From the NCBI GenBank assembly GCA_033439685.1, contig JAUEDM010000004.1, positions 744,001 to 808,000 on the forward strand: a stretch of 64,000 nt of DNA, written 5' to 3'. Each line of letters begins with the position of its first letter. The stretch's first letter is position 1. A model generated the notes under the pieces. The model had not been told where the DNA came from. It worked only from the letters and a program-made list of their open reading frames with translations, and ran no database searches. The position numbers and the translations under genes were made by a program. This document shows positions 32,652 through 42,654 of this stretch, piece by piece. This DNA is from Apodospora peruviana (taxonomy: Eukaryota; Ascomycota; Sordariomycetes; Sordariales; Lasiosphaeriaceae).

Positions 32652-35141
32652 ATGGCGTACAACAACCCCTATGGAGGTTCGCCTACATCTCCCCTTGACT
32701 TTCATGACCCGGGCCGTTTGAACCAGCCTATCCGCCCAGTCGTTTCTGTCAATATATCGGTGTATACAAGCGGAGGTTCGGCTAACATCCACATGCCCCC
32801 AGTTCCGCCTGCGTATGGCGTTCCTCCTAGCTATGGCGGTTTCCAGGTCGGGGCACCTCCTGGAATGGCTCCCCCACCGGGATTAGGTATGGACCTTCTT
32901 TCTCTCACTTTCGTCTCACCTTCTGATCAATGTGCGCACTTAGGTCCTCCCCCAGGCATGTCCTCTGCCCCTGGAACGGCGCCGCCTCCTGGTGTCCAGC
33001 AGTTCAGTGCTACCACCCAAGCTAATCGGCCAAGCGGTATTCCTGCTTCCTTCCAACCTCCCCCAAATCTTCCGAACATCAACTTTAACGCGCCCGTGAT
33101 TCGTCTCGGCTCGATTGCGCCACCGTCAAAACCCGGCACCCCAAGCGACCGCCGAGACTCGCACACCCCCACCAGCGGCAACCGTCCTGGACTCGGTATG
33201 GATCGCGGTTTGGAGCAGTCGCGCGCGCAGCTCCGGGAGAGCATGCAATCTTTGGTGCCGCCCACTAGGGAGGAGCGACTCCTTACGATTATGGTGCACA
33301 AGATCCCCAGCGGCGTGGGTGGCGAGAAGGGCATCCAAAAGCTCCTCGGTATCGTCGGCAAGCTGCGACGTTGGGAATCGGCGCTCTCGCACTTGGAGGA
33401 CTACAAGGGAATGTTGTTTGGCTTTGCACAGTACGAGGATCCCGAATCCGTAGCTTCTGCTATCGAGTTACTCAAAGATGTTGAGGTGCCCGTGAAGAAG
33501 CAGTCTCCGACCGAGCTCCGTCCGAAGACCGAAGACGGCGCCGATCCAACCGAAGACATCGAAAAGGTCAAACTCCAATACGTCGTTGACCCACAGACTA
33601 TCAAATATCTCGACGCTTTGAAGGAGGAAAAGGAGCGACGCGGCCAGGGTGAAGACCGCGAAGCTGCCGCCAGGCTCGCGGAGGCTAGAAACACCCTGCA
33701 ACAGTTCGTTCGAGGTCTCTTTTTCCCAAGTGCTCAAGACGGAAAGGACGAGGATGGAGACAAAATTATGGGAGACGCCACAAATGGCACAGGCGAGAAT
33801 GTCGAAGTTATCAACATACCTCTTGCGCAGGAAGACGAACTGGCAGATATCCCCGCCGAGATGCGGGAGACTGTCGCAGCCGAGATTGCCGCTTTTAGAG
33901 ATCGCAGCCTCCGCAGAGACATGGAGCGATTGAGGCGTGAGGAGGAGTTCGAGGAGCAGGAGCGACAGCGTAACGGTGCGCCGCGCGTCTCACGTCTTGA
34001 CTCGCCCCAACCGACCGGAAGTGCAAACTCAAACACAGTCCCTCTTGGACCGCGCGGTGTCCCAAACGCCCCATCCGGCCCACGCGGAAACCGAGGCGTC
34101 GATTTTGTTAATGGCGGCACAACAAATGGTCACTCATACACGTTTAAGGAGGAGGACGACAGTGATGCCAGCGACGAGGAACTGTACAACCGAGAGTTGG
34201 CAAGACAGGAGGCTGAGGACGAGAAGCTCTATCTTGAGGCGGAGCGAAAGTGGAACAACCGCGAAAAACAGCGCACTGCGGCTCTCGACCGAGAACAGGC
34301 CCGCGAGCGAGACGAGGCGGAGAGCTTTGCCCGCAGAAAGGAAGAGCAACTCGAGCAGGAGAAGAACTGGGACGACGACCGCGAGGCAGCACGCAAGACG
34401 CATCCCTACTACCGCGACCACGCACAGTGGGTCAAGCGACGCACAGCCGAGCGCAACGACGAGGCTGCACGCGATGAGATGGATCGCCGCGCTGAGGAGG
34501 ACGAGCGCCGCAGAGCCGAGGCCGACATGGAGCAGGCCCGCGGCATGGCCGACTCGTTCCTTGAACGCCAGGCCGATGAGATGATGGCGCAAGCCGCAGC
34601 AGAGCCCACAGCCGCACCCCAGCGTTTCACCATCTCTTTTGGCGCGGCAGCACAGCGCGCCCAGGCGCAGCGTGCACCCGCCAGACGCACGATTGCCGAG
34701 GTCGAAGGCCTTCTTGACGACGAGGAACAGGAGCAGACCACCAAGCGCCAGCTCGTGCCTATCAAGTTCGAGCCCATCACCGATACCAAGGCCATGACGG
34801 AGGAAGAGATGCAGAATGCGCTTAAGGGGCTGGCTGCCGAGATCCCCAACGAGCGCGAGGGCCTCTGGGCCTGGGACGTCAAGTGGGACTATCTCGAGGA
34901 GTCCGTTATTCGCGAGAAGCTGCGCCCGTTTGTGGAGAAGAGGGTCGTCGAGTACCTGGGTGTGCAGGAGCAGTTCCTGGTGGATATGGTCGAGGAGCAC
35001 TTGCGCAAGCACATGAAACCAGGCGATCTGGTAGAGACGCTGGCCGAGGCCCTGGACGAGGACGCCGAGGCCTTGGTCAAGAAGCTCTGGCGCATGGTTA
35101 TCTTCTTCACCGAGAGCGAAAAGCGCGGCCTCCCCGCTTAG
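32652..35141 (+). CDS. RBM25/Snu71-type splicing factor with PWI domain
   Basis: A nuclear U1-snRNP-associated splicing regulator. Two exons, 32652-32886 and 32944-35141, give 810 residues. The N-terminus has Pro-Gly runs (PPPGM). Around residues 200-280 lies an RRM-like segment (LTIMVHKIPSGVGGEKGIQK, MLFGFAQYEDPESV). A long highly charged coiled-coil stretch (Glu/Arg-rich, about 340-630) follows. The last 110 residues are a PWI domain (LWAWDVKWDYLEESVIREKL ... LVKKLWRMVIFFTESEKRG). This is the order seen in RBM25 and its fungal homologues. The 57-base intron (gtatgg...tag) is a multiple of three and has no stop, so an unspliced message would stay in frame with 19 extra residues. The start at 32652 (cccgcaATGgcg) gives the conserved-looking MAYNNPYGG. 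Confidence 0.87.
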   Translation: MAYNNPYGGSPTSPLDFHDPGRLNQPIRPVVSVNISVYTSGGSANIHMPPVPPAYGVPPSYGGFQVGAPPGMAPPPGLGMDLLSLTFVSPSDQCAHLGPPPGMSSAPGTAPPPGVQQFSATTQANRPSGIPASFQPPPNLPNINFNAPVIRLGSIAPPSKPGTPSDRRDSHTPTSGNRPGLGMDRGLEQSRAQLRESMQSLVPPTREERLLTIMVHKIPSGVGGEKGIQKLLGIVGKLRRWESALSHLEDYKGMLFGFAQYEDPESVASAIELLKDVEVPVKKQSPTELRPKTEDGADPTEDIEKVKLQYVVDPQTIKYLDALKEEKERRGQGEDREAAARLAEARNTLQQFVRGLFFPSAQDGKDEDGDKIMGDATNGTGENVEVINIPLAQEDELADIPAEMRETVAAEIAAFRDRSLRRDMERLRREEEFEEQERQRNGAPRVSRLDSPQPTGSANSNTVPLGPRGVPNAPSGPRGNRGVDFVNGGTTNGHSYTFKEEDDSDASDEELYNRELARQEAEDEKLYLEAERKWNNREKQRTAALDREQARERDEAESFARRKEEQLEQEKNWDDDREAARKTHPYYRDHAQWVKRRTAERNDEAARDEMDRRAEEDERRRAEADMEQARGMADSFLERQADEMMAQAAAEPTAAPQRFTISFGAAAQRAQAQRAPARRTIAEVEGLLDDEEQEQTTKRQLVPIKFEPITDTKAMTEEEMQNALKGLAAEIPNEREGLWAWDVKWDYLEESVIREKLRPFVEKRVVEYLGVQEQFLVDMVEEHLRKHMKPGDLVETLAEALDEDAEALVKKLWRMVIFFTESEKRGLPA

Positions 35142-35880
35142 AATTCATGGGTGGTACGTATGATTAACCGGAGCCCGTGCGGCAGATCTTGAACCTCCCT
35201 GCCTTTGTTTTTACGTTGGGGTTTGATGATTGCTTATATGTATTATATAAAAGCGAAATATCTGTCTGTGTGTGGTGTGGTTGGGGTTCAAAAGATAGAG
35301 CGAAAGGCGTGGTGTGTTTTTTTGTTTGCCCGTCTACGCATTCAAAGTACCAGGCATGGATGGGAGCACGGAAAGCTGCTTTTACAGTTGGCCGATGATT
35401 GCATGGCGTTACGGGTTATAAGGAAAGGCGTTGGAAGTTCTATTGCACACTTATACACACACAGACAGATATATATACCAGTGACGTAAGTCTTTCCTTA
35501 GTTAGGAAGCTGTTAGGACTCTTTCACAATGAATAGGAGAGCTATTGAGATATTCATGTTTATTTTGCTGACCTGATCTATATGTCTTTTGGTGAGGAGT
35601 GGGATGTGTTCGGAGCTCAAAATCCGGGATATGGTTGGTTGCGGGGGAAGATGCCTCGGCATTGGCAGTCCCCCCGCGCCATAACAAAACACACGTCAAC
35701 TCCCGACGTCAGACTTCATATCACACTCTTTTCACACTTGATCAATCTGACGGTGCACTTGGATGCCGTCTTTCAATGTCTTCCTTTTAAACTTCAGACT
35801 GGTTAAAAAAGGAAACAATGATCGTACCGCTGAGACGCTGAAACACCATCCATCATATCACAAAAAGCCAATTATTCACA
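35142..35880. other. Spacer between RBM25-like and enoyl-CoA hydratase genes
   Basis: 3' and 5' flanks of two genes on the same strand. AT-richer than the genes, with short cacaca and tatata runs near 35455-35475. No coding frame is supported. Confidence 0.6.
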
Positions 35881-36774
35881 ATGCCAGACTCACCACCATC
35901 GTCATTCGCCTACCCACCACCTGCCCTCCCAGAAGGCAACACCATCCTCCTTTCGTATCCAGCACCACACGTGCTGCTGGTCACACTCAACCGGCCAGCC
36001 CAACGCAACGCGGTCACGTCGGCGCAGCACGCTGCTTTGGCGTCGATATGGGACTGGTACGATTCTGAGCCAAGTCTCAGGTGCGCCGTGATCACGGGCG
36101 CTGGGGGAGTCGCGTTCTGCGCCGGCGCGGACCTGAAGGAGTGGGATAATACCAACTCTAACACTGCCACTCCTGGACAACAAAATCAGGAGGCATGGAG
36201 AGCAAAAGAGCAGAGGCTGCGTAATCGGAATGGCGGGTTTGGTGGCCTCTCGAACCGCTTGGGCAAAAAACCGGTCATCGCGGCGGTTAATGGTCTGTGT
36301 CTGGGCGGCGGGATGGAGATGGCGATTAATTGCGATATGGTTGTAGCTGGACAGAATTCAAGGTTTGGATTGCCTGAGGTCGGGATTGGTGTCGTTGCTG
36401 TTGCTGGGGCGCTGGCTAGACTTGTCAGGAGTGTGGGCAAGCAGAGGGCTACTGAGATAGCGTTATTGGGGAGGACGGGGTATACTGCTACGCAGATGGA
36501 GAGGTGGGGGTTGGTTAACCTTGTTGTTGATGATGGAGAGGTGGTGAAGGAGGCGGTCAAATTGGCGAGCGGAGTTGCTGGGAACTCGCCTGATGCGGTT
36601 ATTGCGTCGCGCGAAGGGCTGAAGCTGGGGTGGGAGGGTATTGGGGTGGAAACGGCGACAGAGGTTTTGGAACGGGGGCTGTATGCTATGATGGATAAGG
36701 GGGAGAATATGAAGGAGGGGGTCAAGAGTTTTGTGGAGAGACGGAGGCCGGTTTGGAGGGATAGTAAGCTCTGA
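35881..36774 (+). CDS. Peroxisomal enoyl-CoA hydratase/isomerase family protein
   Basis: A crotonase-fold enzyme of 297 residues in a single exon. The fold's signatures are present: oxyanion-hole segments FCAGADLKEW (about 79-88) and NGLCLGGGMEMAINCD, with E146 at the position of the first catalytic Glu and E166 in FGLPEVGIG at the second. Both acids are kept, so water addition across a 2-enoyl-CoA double bond is plausible. The protein ends in Ser-Lys-Leu, a canonical PTS1, which places it in peroxisomes and suggests fatty-acid or branched-chain acyl-CoA breakdown. The exact substrate is unknown. The start at 35881 follows an A-rich leader (tcacaATG). Confidence 0.9.
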   Translation: MPDSPPSSFAYPPPALPEGNTILLSYPAPHVLLVTLNRPAQRNAVTSAQHAALASIWDWYDSEPSLRCAVITGAGGVAFCAGADLKEWDNTNSNTATPGQQNQEAWRAKEQRLRNRNGGFGGLSNRLGKKPVIAAVNGLCLGGGMEMAINCDMVVAGQNSRFGLPEVGIGVVAVAGALARLVRSVGKQRATEIALLGRTGYTATQMERWGLVNLVVDDGEVVKEAVKLASGVAGNSPDAVIASREGLKLGWEGIGVETATEVLERGLYAMMDKGENMKEGVKSFVERRRPVWRDSKL

Positions 36775-37132
36775 TGCTGTGGTGGTTAAGAGTTGATTTG
36801 GGTTTGGGGTTTGATATTCTGTAAACCGTACATATCGATAATGACGGGAATTATTAGACTCCCTACGGGCAACAAGGCCCTTGGATATCTTCTCGTGATC
36901 GACTTCTGGGCCTGAAACTAAGTCCGGCCCCTTGTGGTGGTGGGTGAAAGTAGTTGCTCCGTATGTACCTGAAATGTGTAGAGAGTCGTGTCTGTGGACG
37001 TGATTATCTTGGGCTTATCCTGAGCATCTCCCGTGCCCGGGTCTCCGGGATTCGCCCCTGGATTCCCTGGAAGCCATCTCCGACTTCAACAGGGCAGCTC
37101 CCCTTCCCCACACAGAACGTCTGTGGGCCAGT

Positions 37133-37138
37133 GCGGGG
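37133..37138 (+). promoter_or_regulatory. CreA-type carbon-repression site
   Basis: GCGGGG matches the SYGGRG consensus of the carbon-catabolite repressor CreA/CRE-1. It lies 443 bases before the start codon of the GH28 gene. Pectinase genes are commonly repressed by glucose through such sites; binding here is inferred. Confidence 0.4.
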
Positions 37139-37210
37139 ATGGCCCGCCAAAAGTGCGGAGAAGGTGCGCTTGCCCTGCAGCAGCGTTGATGGCGCTGCAA
37201 CCCCAAAAGG

Positions 37211-37216
37211 GCGGGG
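37211..37216 (+). promoter_or_regulatory. Second CreA-type carbon-repression site
   Basis: Another GCGGGG, 73 bases after the first and 365 bases before the GH28 start. Two sites within 100 bases is the arrangement usually needed for effective CreA repression. Confidence 0.4.
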
Positions 37217-37580
37217 ATTTCTCCGCCAGACGGCATCAGCAATTTCCATCAATAGCATCGAGCGCCGTTCTTCTCCGACGCCAGCACTCCGACTCGATGT
37301 CACGAAGTTGCGAACCGGTCTCCAAGACAATCCCACGATGAAGGGACCTCGTCTAGATGATAGGCGGGATCAACAGTCGCCCTCACTCCGGCGCGAAGGA
37401 TGGTTCCCTACGAGTCGATGACGACGAGGTGTGAGACACGAACCAGGTACCAGGGATCCGGGATAACTCTCGATGGACAGGCGGCACGATGTTAAAAAGG
37501 ACGGTCAACTCAATTAGCCGACTGGTTTATTGCCCCGTTTCCTCACCATCTTCTTCCTTCCATCATCATCGTCGTTGATC

Positions 37581-39196
37581 ATGAGGTCCTTCACGCTCGC
37601 AGTCCTGGCAGCAGCTGCTGGGGCTTTCGCCAGCAGCAGCTTCGAGATACCCGCTGGTGTCCCAAGGTCCCTCTCAGACTTCAGAGCAAAGCACCCATAC
37701 ACGCCTCCTAGCCACGGCGGCGGCCCCAAGCGCAAAGAGTTTACGATCCGGGCGTCGAGGAGCGACACCGACGATGTCGCCGATGAGTTCCTCCGGGGTC
37801 TCAAGCGCGCCAACAAGGGCGGCACCCTGCTGCTCCCCAAGGGCCAGACGTTTGTGATTGGCAAGCCGCTGGACCTGACCTTCCTGGACAACGTCCACGT
37901 CAAGCTCGACGGCGAGATCAAGTTCACCAACAACACGCCCTACTGGCAGAAGCACGCCTTCCGGCACCCGTTCCAGAACAGCATCATGTTTTGGAAATGG
38001 GGCGGCAAGAAAGTCAAGATTTATGGTAATGGTGTGCTGAACGGCAACGGCCAGCGGTGGTGGAACGAGTTTGCGGGCTTGGAGATCCTCGACCCGGACA
38101 ATGAGTACCTGCGTCCGATCCTGTTCTATGCTGAGAATGCTACGGGGCTGGATATTGAGGGCATCCACCTCAAGGATTCGCCTTGCTGGACGACGTTCTT
38201 TGTGACGTGTGAGTACAACCAACACCGTAGGTTGTGTCTGTGATAGCGAGACTGATGAATCGGCGACAGCCAAGGACATCACGTTGAAGGACGTCGCGTG
38301 CACCGCCGAGTCTAACAACGTCACCTCGTTGCCCAAAAACACCGACTTCTTCGACTCACTCAACGTCGAGCGTGTCACCGTTGAGCGGGCGTGGGTCAAC
38401 ATTGGCGACGACTGCTTCTCGCCCAAATCCAACGCCACCGACCTCTATGTCAACACCATGTACTGCAACGGCACCCATGGACAGGTATGCCGACACTACA
38501 ATAACATTTGATAAGCACAATCCATTAACTTTTTCTCCTTTTCAGTCTATGGGCTCCATCGGACAATACGCTGGCGAGAAGAGCTTCATCCGCAACGTGC
38601 ACATTGAGAACATGTGGATGCTGAACGGCCAGCACAGCGCGCGGTTGAAGTCGTGGGCCGGCCCGAATGTCGGGTACGGCTTCATCGACAATGTCACGTT
38701 CAAGAACTTTTGGAATGCCAACAACGAGTACGCTGCCTTTTTGGACTCGTGCTACTTTAATGTGAGCTTCTTCTGTCTGCTGCATGCATGCATGCATTAT
38801 TGCAATGCAATTTGTAAAGTACCCAAGTGTTACATTACGGAGACTGATTATTGGACAAACAACAAACAGATCAACGCCACGACATGCGCCGCATACCCCT
38901 CGCAGGTCAACATCACCAACGTTCTCTTCCAGAACTTCACGGGCTCGACGTCGGGCAAGTACGGCCGTGCCGTTGCGCGGCTGACGTGCAGTCCCAACGC
39001 AATCTGCGAGAACATCCAGTTCAAGGACTTTAATGTCACAAGCCCGTGTGGCGGCCCGCCGGTGATTATTTGCGACGGCATCAAGGGCGGCATCGGCACG
39101 CCGTGCGTCAACTCGACCAGCCCCGAGGCGACGGCCGCGCTCAAGGCGAAGTGCACGGCACCCATGGCAACGCTTCCGACGCCGACGCCGTGGTAA
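37581..39196 (+). CDS. Secreted GH28 exo-polygalacturonase-type enzyme
   Basis: A pectin-degrading enzyme that hydrolyses galacturonic-acid linkages, probably from chain ends. Exons 37581-38208, 38270-38484, 38546-38761 and 38870-39196 give 461 residues. The signal peptide is MRSFTLAVLAAAAGAFA. GH28 motifs in order: NTDFFDS (canonical NTD with the catalytic Asp, but Phe where Gly is usual), GDDCFS (paired catalytic Asp), GTHGQSMGS (His loop) and ARLKSW (the R-x-K substrate-binding pair). All catalytic residues are present. The SMGSIGQY form after the His loop resembles exo-acting members, not endo-polygalacturonases. About ten NxS/T sequons suggest heavy N-glycosylation. Exo-rhamnogalacturonase activity is an alternative. 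Confidence 0.88.
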
Positions 39197-39409
39197 AGGA
39201 AAAAAGGCAGGAAATTGGAGCATGTTGACAACTTCTTTTGTTTTGGATATATCTAATGGTGGTGGTTTTGGTTTGGTGCTCAAAATTTTAAACTCTTTAC
39301 TTTTTGGTTCTGTTCCCCCAGAAATGCAAAACTCATATGACTTGCGTTTTTGTCTGTAGTGATACAACCCAGCCCAAGCTCTTCAACAATATGATCCAGG
39401 TTATCCAAT

Positions 39410-40048
39410 TTACAAAGCAGCAACAACACCCAAAAAGCCAACAGCAGCAACCGCCGCGCCAACAAATCCAGTCTCGCGGGCCGCAAACGCCTTCACCGGT
39501 GTTGTCGTGGTTGCGGCACCCGCACCACCGGCGGGGGTCGTGGGCGCAGCATCCGTCGGCGCAGCAGCACCTGATCCGTTCGCTCCCGTCTGAGAAGGAG
39601 CAGCGTCAACGGTGGTCGACGCAGGAGTTGAGCCGCCACCGGCCCCACCAACGAGAACGCTCGTGCAGACGTCGATGCCGCCCTGATCGATGAAGCTCGA
39701 GTACATGGGGCACTGGGAGAGCGCCGAGAAGATGGCGGACGAGTGCTCGCCGAACCAGCTGACGACCTCGCTGCTGTAGGACGAGTAGACGGGCGCGACG
39801 GCCGGCGGGATGGTCACGTCGCACGCATCGACGATGGAGATGCTCGAGAGCTCGGGCGGGGCCGTGGGGAGGGAAGAGTAGGCCGAGAGGAGAGGTTCGA
39901 GGCAGGCGGTTGCGGAGTCGCCTCCATCGGTTTGGCGGGCGGCGAGCTCGAGGTCGCGCTTCGCGGCCAGATGGCCTGGGTAGATTAGCGCGTCTGCTGA
40001 GACAAGGGCGGCGAGAGCCGTTGTGAGGATGGTGGTTTTGGCAAGCAT
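39410..40048 (-). CDS. Small secreted GPI-anchored Cys-rich protein
   Basis: A 212-residue protein on the minus strand, convergent with the GH28 gene. I chose the ATG at 40048 because it gives a clean signal peptide (MLAKTTILTTALAALVSADA); a frame extends further upstream but lacks such a start. The mature part has four cysteines (C49, C76, C113, C128) that can form two disulfides. A Thr/Ser/Gly/Ala linker follows, then a hydrophobic tail (GFVGAAVAAVGFLGVVAAL) typical of a GPI signal. The cysteine count is half of a CFEM domain, so it is not CFEM. The function is unknown; a cell-wall or adhesive role is likely from architecture alone. Confidence 0.75.
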   Translation of the reverse strand: MLAKTTILTTALAALVSADALIYPGHLAAKRDLELAARQTDGGDSATACLEPLLSAYSSLPTAPPELSSISIVDACDVTIPPAVAPVYSSYSSEVVSWFGEHSSAIFSALSQCPMYSSFIDQGGIDVCTSVLVGGAGGGSTPASTTVDAAPSQTGANGSGAAAPTDAAPTTPAGGAGAATTTTPVKAFAARETGFVGAAVAAVGFLGVVAAL

Positions 40049-41856
40049 GATGACGTTTTGTATCTTTCTTGTGTGGAGATGCAGGGAGTGTGAGAGGTTT
40101 GCTTGGTTGATGTAGTCTAACGAGGGACTGGACAGGAAAAGAGAAAACAAGAAGAAAGAAGAGGAAGGGTGGGCGGGCGTCCTTGTTTAAATCTCCTCCT
40201 TCTCTGTTCATTTATTTTCCATGAACAGATCAAAAGCCACCCAGGAGCTGAGGATCCGTTTGTCATGGTGGTGCGACCACAACTTTCAGGGTTTCCGTCC
40301 CGTCCCTTGATCGGGCCTGGCCTGGCTGGTTAGTTGGTGGCTCAGCCCCAAGGGTTAAATGTAATTTGCACACTGCGTATCCCGGCAGATCCAGAGAGCG
40401 TTCGTCATTGGGGGCCTGGGACTTGCCCGCACATTGTCTAGACACAAATCGGGACTGGCGTGTTAAATGGGAGAACCAATGTGTGCCAGCCGTTCCCTCG
40501 CATTGCGTGCCGTTTGTGGAGATGTCGAGACGCTAGCAGCTTGCTGCTCGCTTGTGTTTGACAGGGACTCCAACGATCGGGAGGCAAGATTGGAGCGTAC
40601 AAGGTAGTGCTCGTTTACGCAGCGTATCTGTTCTATTTCTGCGTGGTCTGGGACCGGTCGGACAGTTTCATTTTCGAAGTTGCTGACCTCACACCCATCA
40701 GATCATGAATGGAAATAGGCCAGACTTCTTGAGAGGCAAAGCAGCCCCTGAACTCATGTTTATTTGGTGTCCACACACACTGTACGGAGCTTACTTCCCC
40801 ACACAAACGATAACCACTCACAACATGCACGTTGTGAGCTCAGGGAACATGCTTGGCTCATGCAGGGGTTCAGCCCATCAAAGACGCCACAAACTTGAAC
40901 CATTTTCAGCTCCAAACCCGTGCAGTGCGGCTGGCCACTGCAAGTCCTCGGGTTGCTAGCTTATGTGCCTGAGATGATTGATTGGTGGCGGCGGCGGCCT
41001 CATTCTTCTTGCTTATGAGAATATATTTGTGCATGAAATATTTTCCTGATCGAGGGTTAAACATCTGTAATAATGCAACCCACCTTTTCCCTACCACGCG
41101 TACGGAATATCCGTAAACATGAAGGCGAGAATGGCCGATGATCAGACCATCAACTGCAGTGCAGTGCTGTGCTGTGCCACTGCTGGCAGTTGTTACCAGT
41201 TCCAGGTGGGATTTGGTTACTTTACGTCAGAGAAATGGAACTACTGCCGGCTGCTTGGTTCCGTTTTCGATGCAACATTGCGAGCGGGCGCCAAGTCATT
41301 TTGTGTTTTTATCGACAACTTCTCTTGGCAGTGGTAAGCAAGCAAGCTTCGAATTGTATACCGGAAATCGCAGGTGTGAAACTGTTCCTCAGTATTTTTA
41401 TCTGAGGTATGATAATGAGGTAGATACCTTCAGGATTGTAACATCATCTCCTCCAAATAGATTTCACTTGACATTTTCCACAAGGTTTCCAGGGGTACTG
41501 TATTTACTTTGTCTCAAGGAATTCAACTTTCAGGGGAGCGTAATGATCGGTTTAGGAACCAAGTACTAGTGATAGAGCACATCGGCCTCTTGATCGGGGG
41601 AGTATAGGCGCCCACTGGGGTATGTTATAGGCATGTAAAGCAGCATCTTGTAAGAGACTGTATTGTACTTTGAGAAATATGGATTACGGAAACTCAAAAG
41701 AACGGCAGCCACTCCTAAACGGGGCTAGCCGAGAAGTGACTATAGTGATATAGGAAAAACAAGACGAAAACACAGATATTACCACTTCACTCTCCACCCA
41801 ACCCCTAACCAGTTAACAGACTCTTCCTCCGGGTGGTATTTATCGTCAGCAAACAT
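40049..41856. other. Gene-poor spacer
   Basis: Promoter of the GPI-protein gene on its left side; otherwise nothing supportable. A GCAGT/GCTGT-rich low-complexity patch lies at about 41155-41186. Frames at 41119-41569 have no recognisable content. Confidence 0.55.
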
Positions 41857-42090
41857 TTAAGGGCAGTCAAAATGGTGCCTAAGAACAGGAATATTATCAG
41901 CTAGCATCCCATTCTTCTTTCCAGACATTACCCAGTAACCATACTCCCATCCGTCGTCGTACCTCCTCTCGCCGCCGTGCTCGCATCCAACCCATTTCCG
42001 CATCAGCGCGTCCAACATGGCGCTTTCTTTCTCCTCCGACATGTCCCTGTCGAGATAACTAAGAGTGGCCTGAGTGTTTCTCATGTACAA
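41857..42090 (-). CDS. Possible small hypothetical gene or terminal exon
   Basis: A 77-codon frame with a balanced, protein-like composition (LDRDMSEEKESAMLDALMRK, then WEYGYWVMSGKKNG). The frame stays open a few codons upstream of its ATG and a possible acceptor (cccaag) lies there, so it could be the last exon of a larger gene. I do not recognise it and no upstream exon could be fixed. Confidence 0.25.
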   Translation of the reverse strand: MYMRNTQATLSYLDRDMSEEKESAMLDALMRKWVGCEHGGERRYDDGWEYGYWVMSGKKNGMLADNIPVLRHHFDCP

Positions 42091-42654
42091 GCAGGACTTG
42101 GGAATTAATTAGCGACTGTGACTGTATTGGACTCTACTCTCTTTTTATGTAGTGCTTTTTATGCGGATCGTTCAGCAATGCTTTATTTGTGTATGGTGAG
42201 ACTTGGTCACTTGAAAGCTTTCAAGACTGCATACTCCAAGTTTGTGGCTTGAAAATGACTGTAAATAGTTTATTCTGAAACATACATTATTGATCTTGTT
42301 GCTATGCCCTTCTGGTCTCGAATCGGACGACCACATAAATGGATGACCTATCTGAACCTGTGAACGCCATGTTAGGTTATGACGATTATGAGTGGTTGGG
42401 CCATTAGCCAGAAGCTTTCGAAGCTGCTTTTGGCAGCCTGGCAGCCACGTGTGTAAGAGAAGGTACCGAGGTGGCTGAGCTGGCAGCCGGCCGCAGCAAT
42501 TCCCGTCGGTGCCGACACCAGATAATATGCGCTTCGCAATAATCGAGTCAAATGGCCGCTCAAAAACCCCCTCCTCGATACTTTCGTCGAACGCTTCTCA
42601 ACCCACCCGCAACAACACAGCACACTACCACACGATAAAATATCCGCGCGTTAA
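42091..42654. other. Spacer before the DUF7708 relic
   Basis: AT-rich left part (about 42120-42310). No coding frame is supported. Confidence 0.5.

Larger units (their letters stand above)
36775..37580. other. Spacer upstream of the GH28 gene
   Basis: Contains the GH28 promoter with two CreA-type sites (separate entries). The 155-codon plus frame at 36954-37421 has no recognisable content. Confidence 0.6.

Noticed and set aside
32742..32802. Additional intron near the start of the RBM25-like gene (gtttct...cag)
   Set aside because: Removing it would shift the frame out of the Pro-Gly coding sequence.
34134..35012. 292-codon frame antisense to the RBM25-like gene
   Set aside because: Leu-rich translation is the complement of the Glu/Arg coiled-coil codons.
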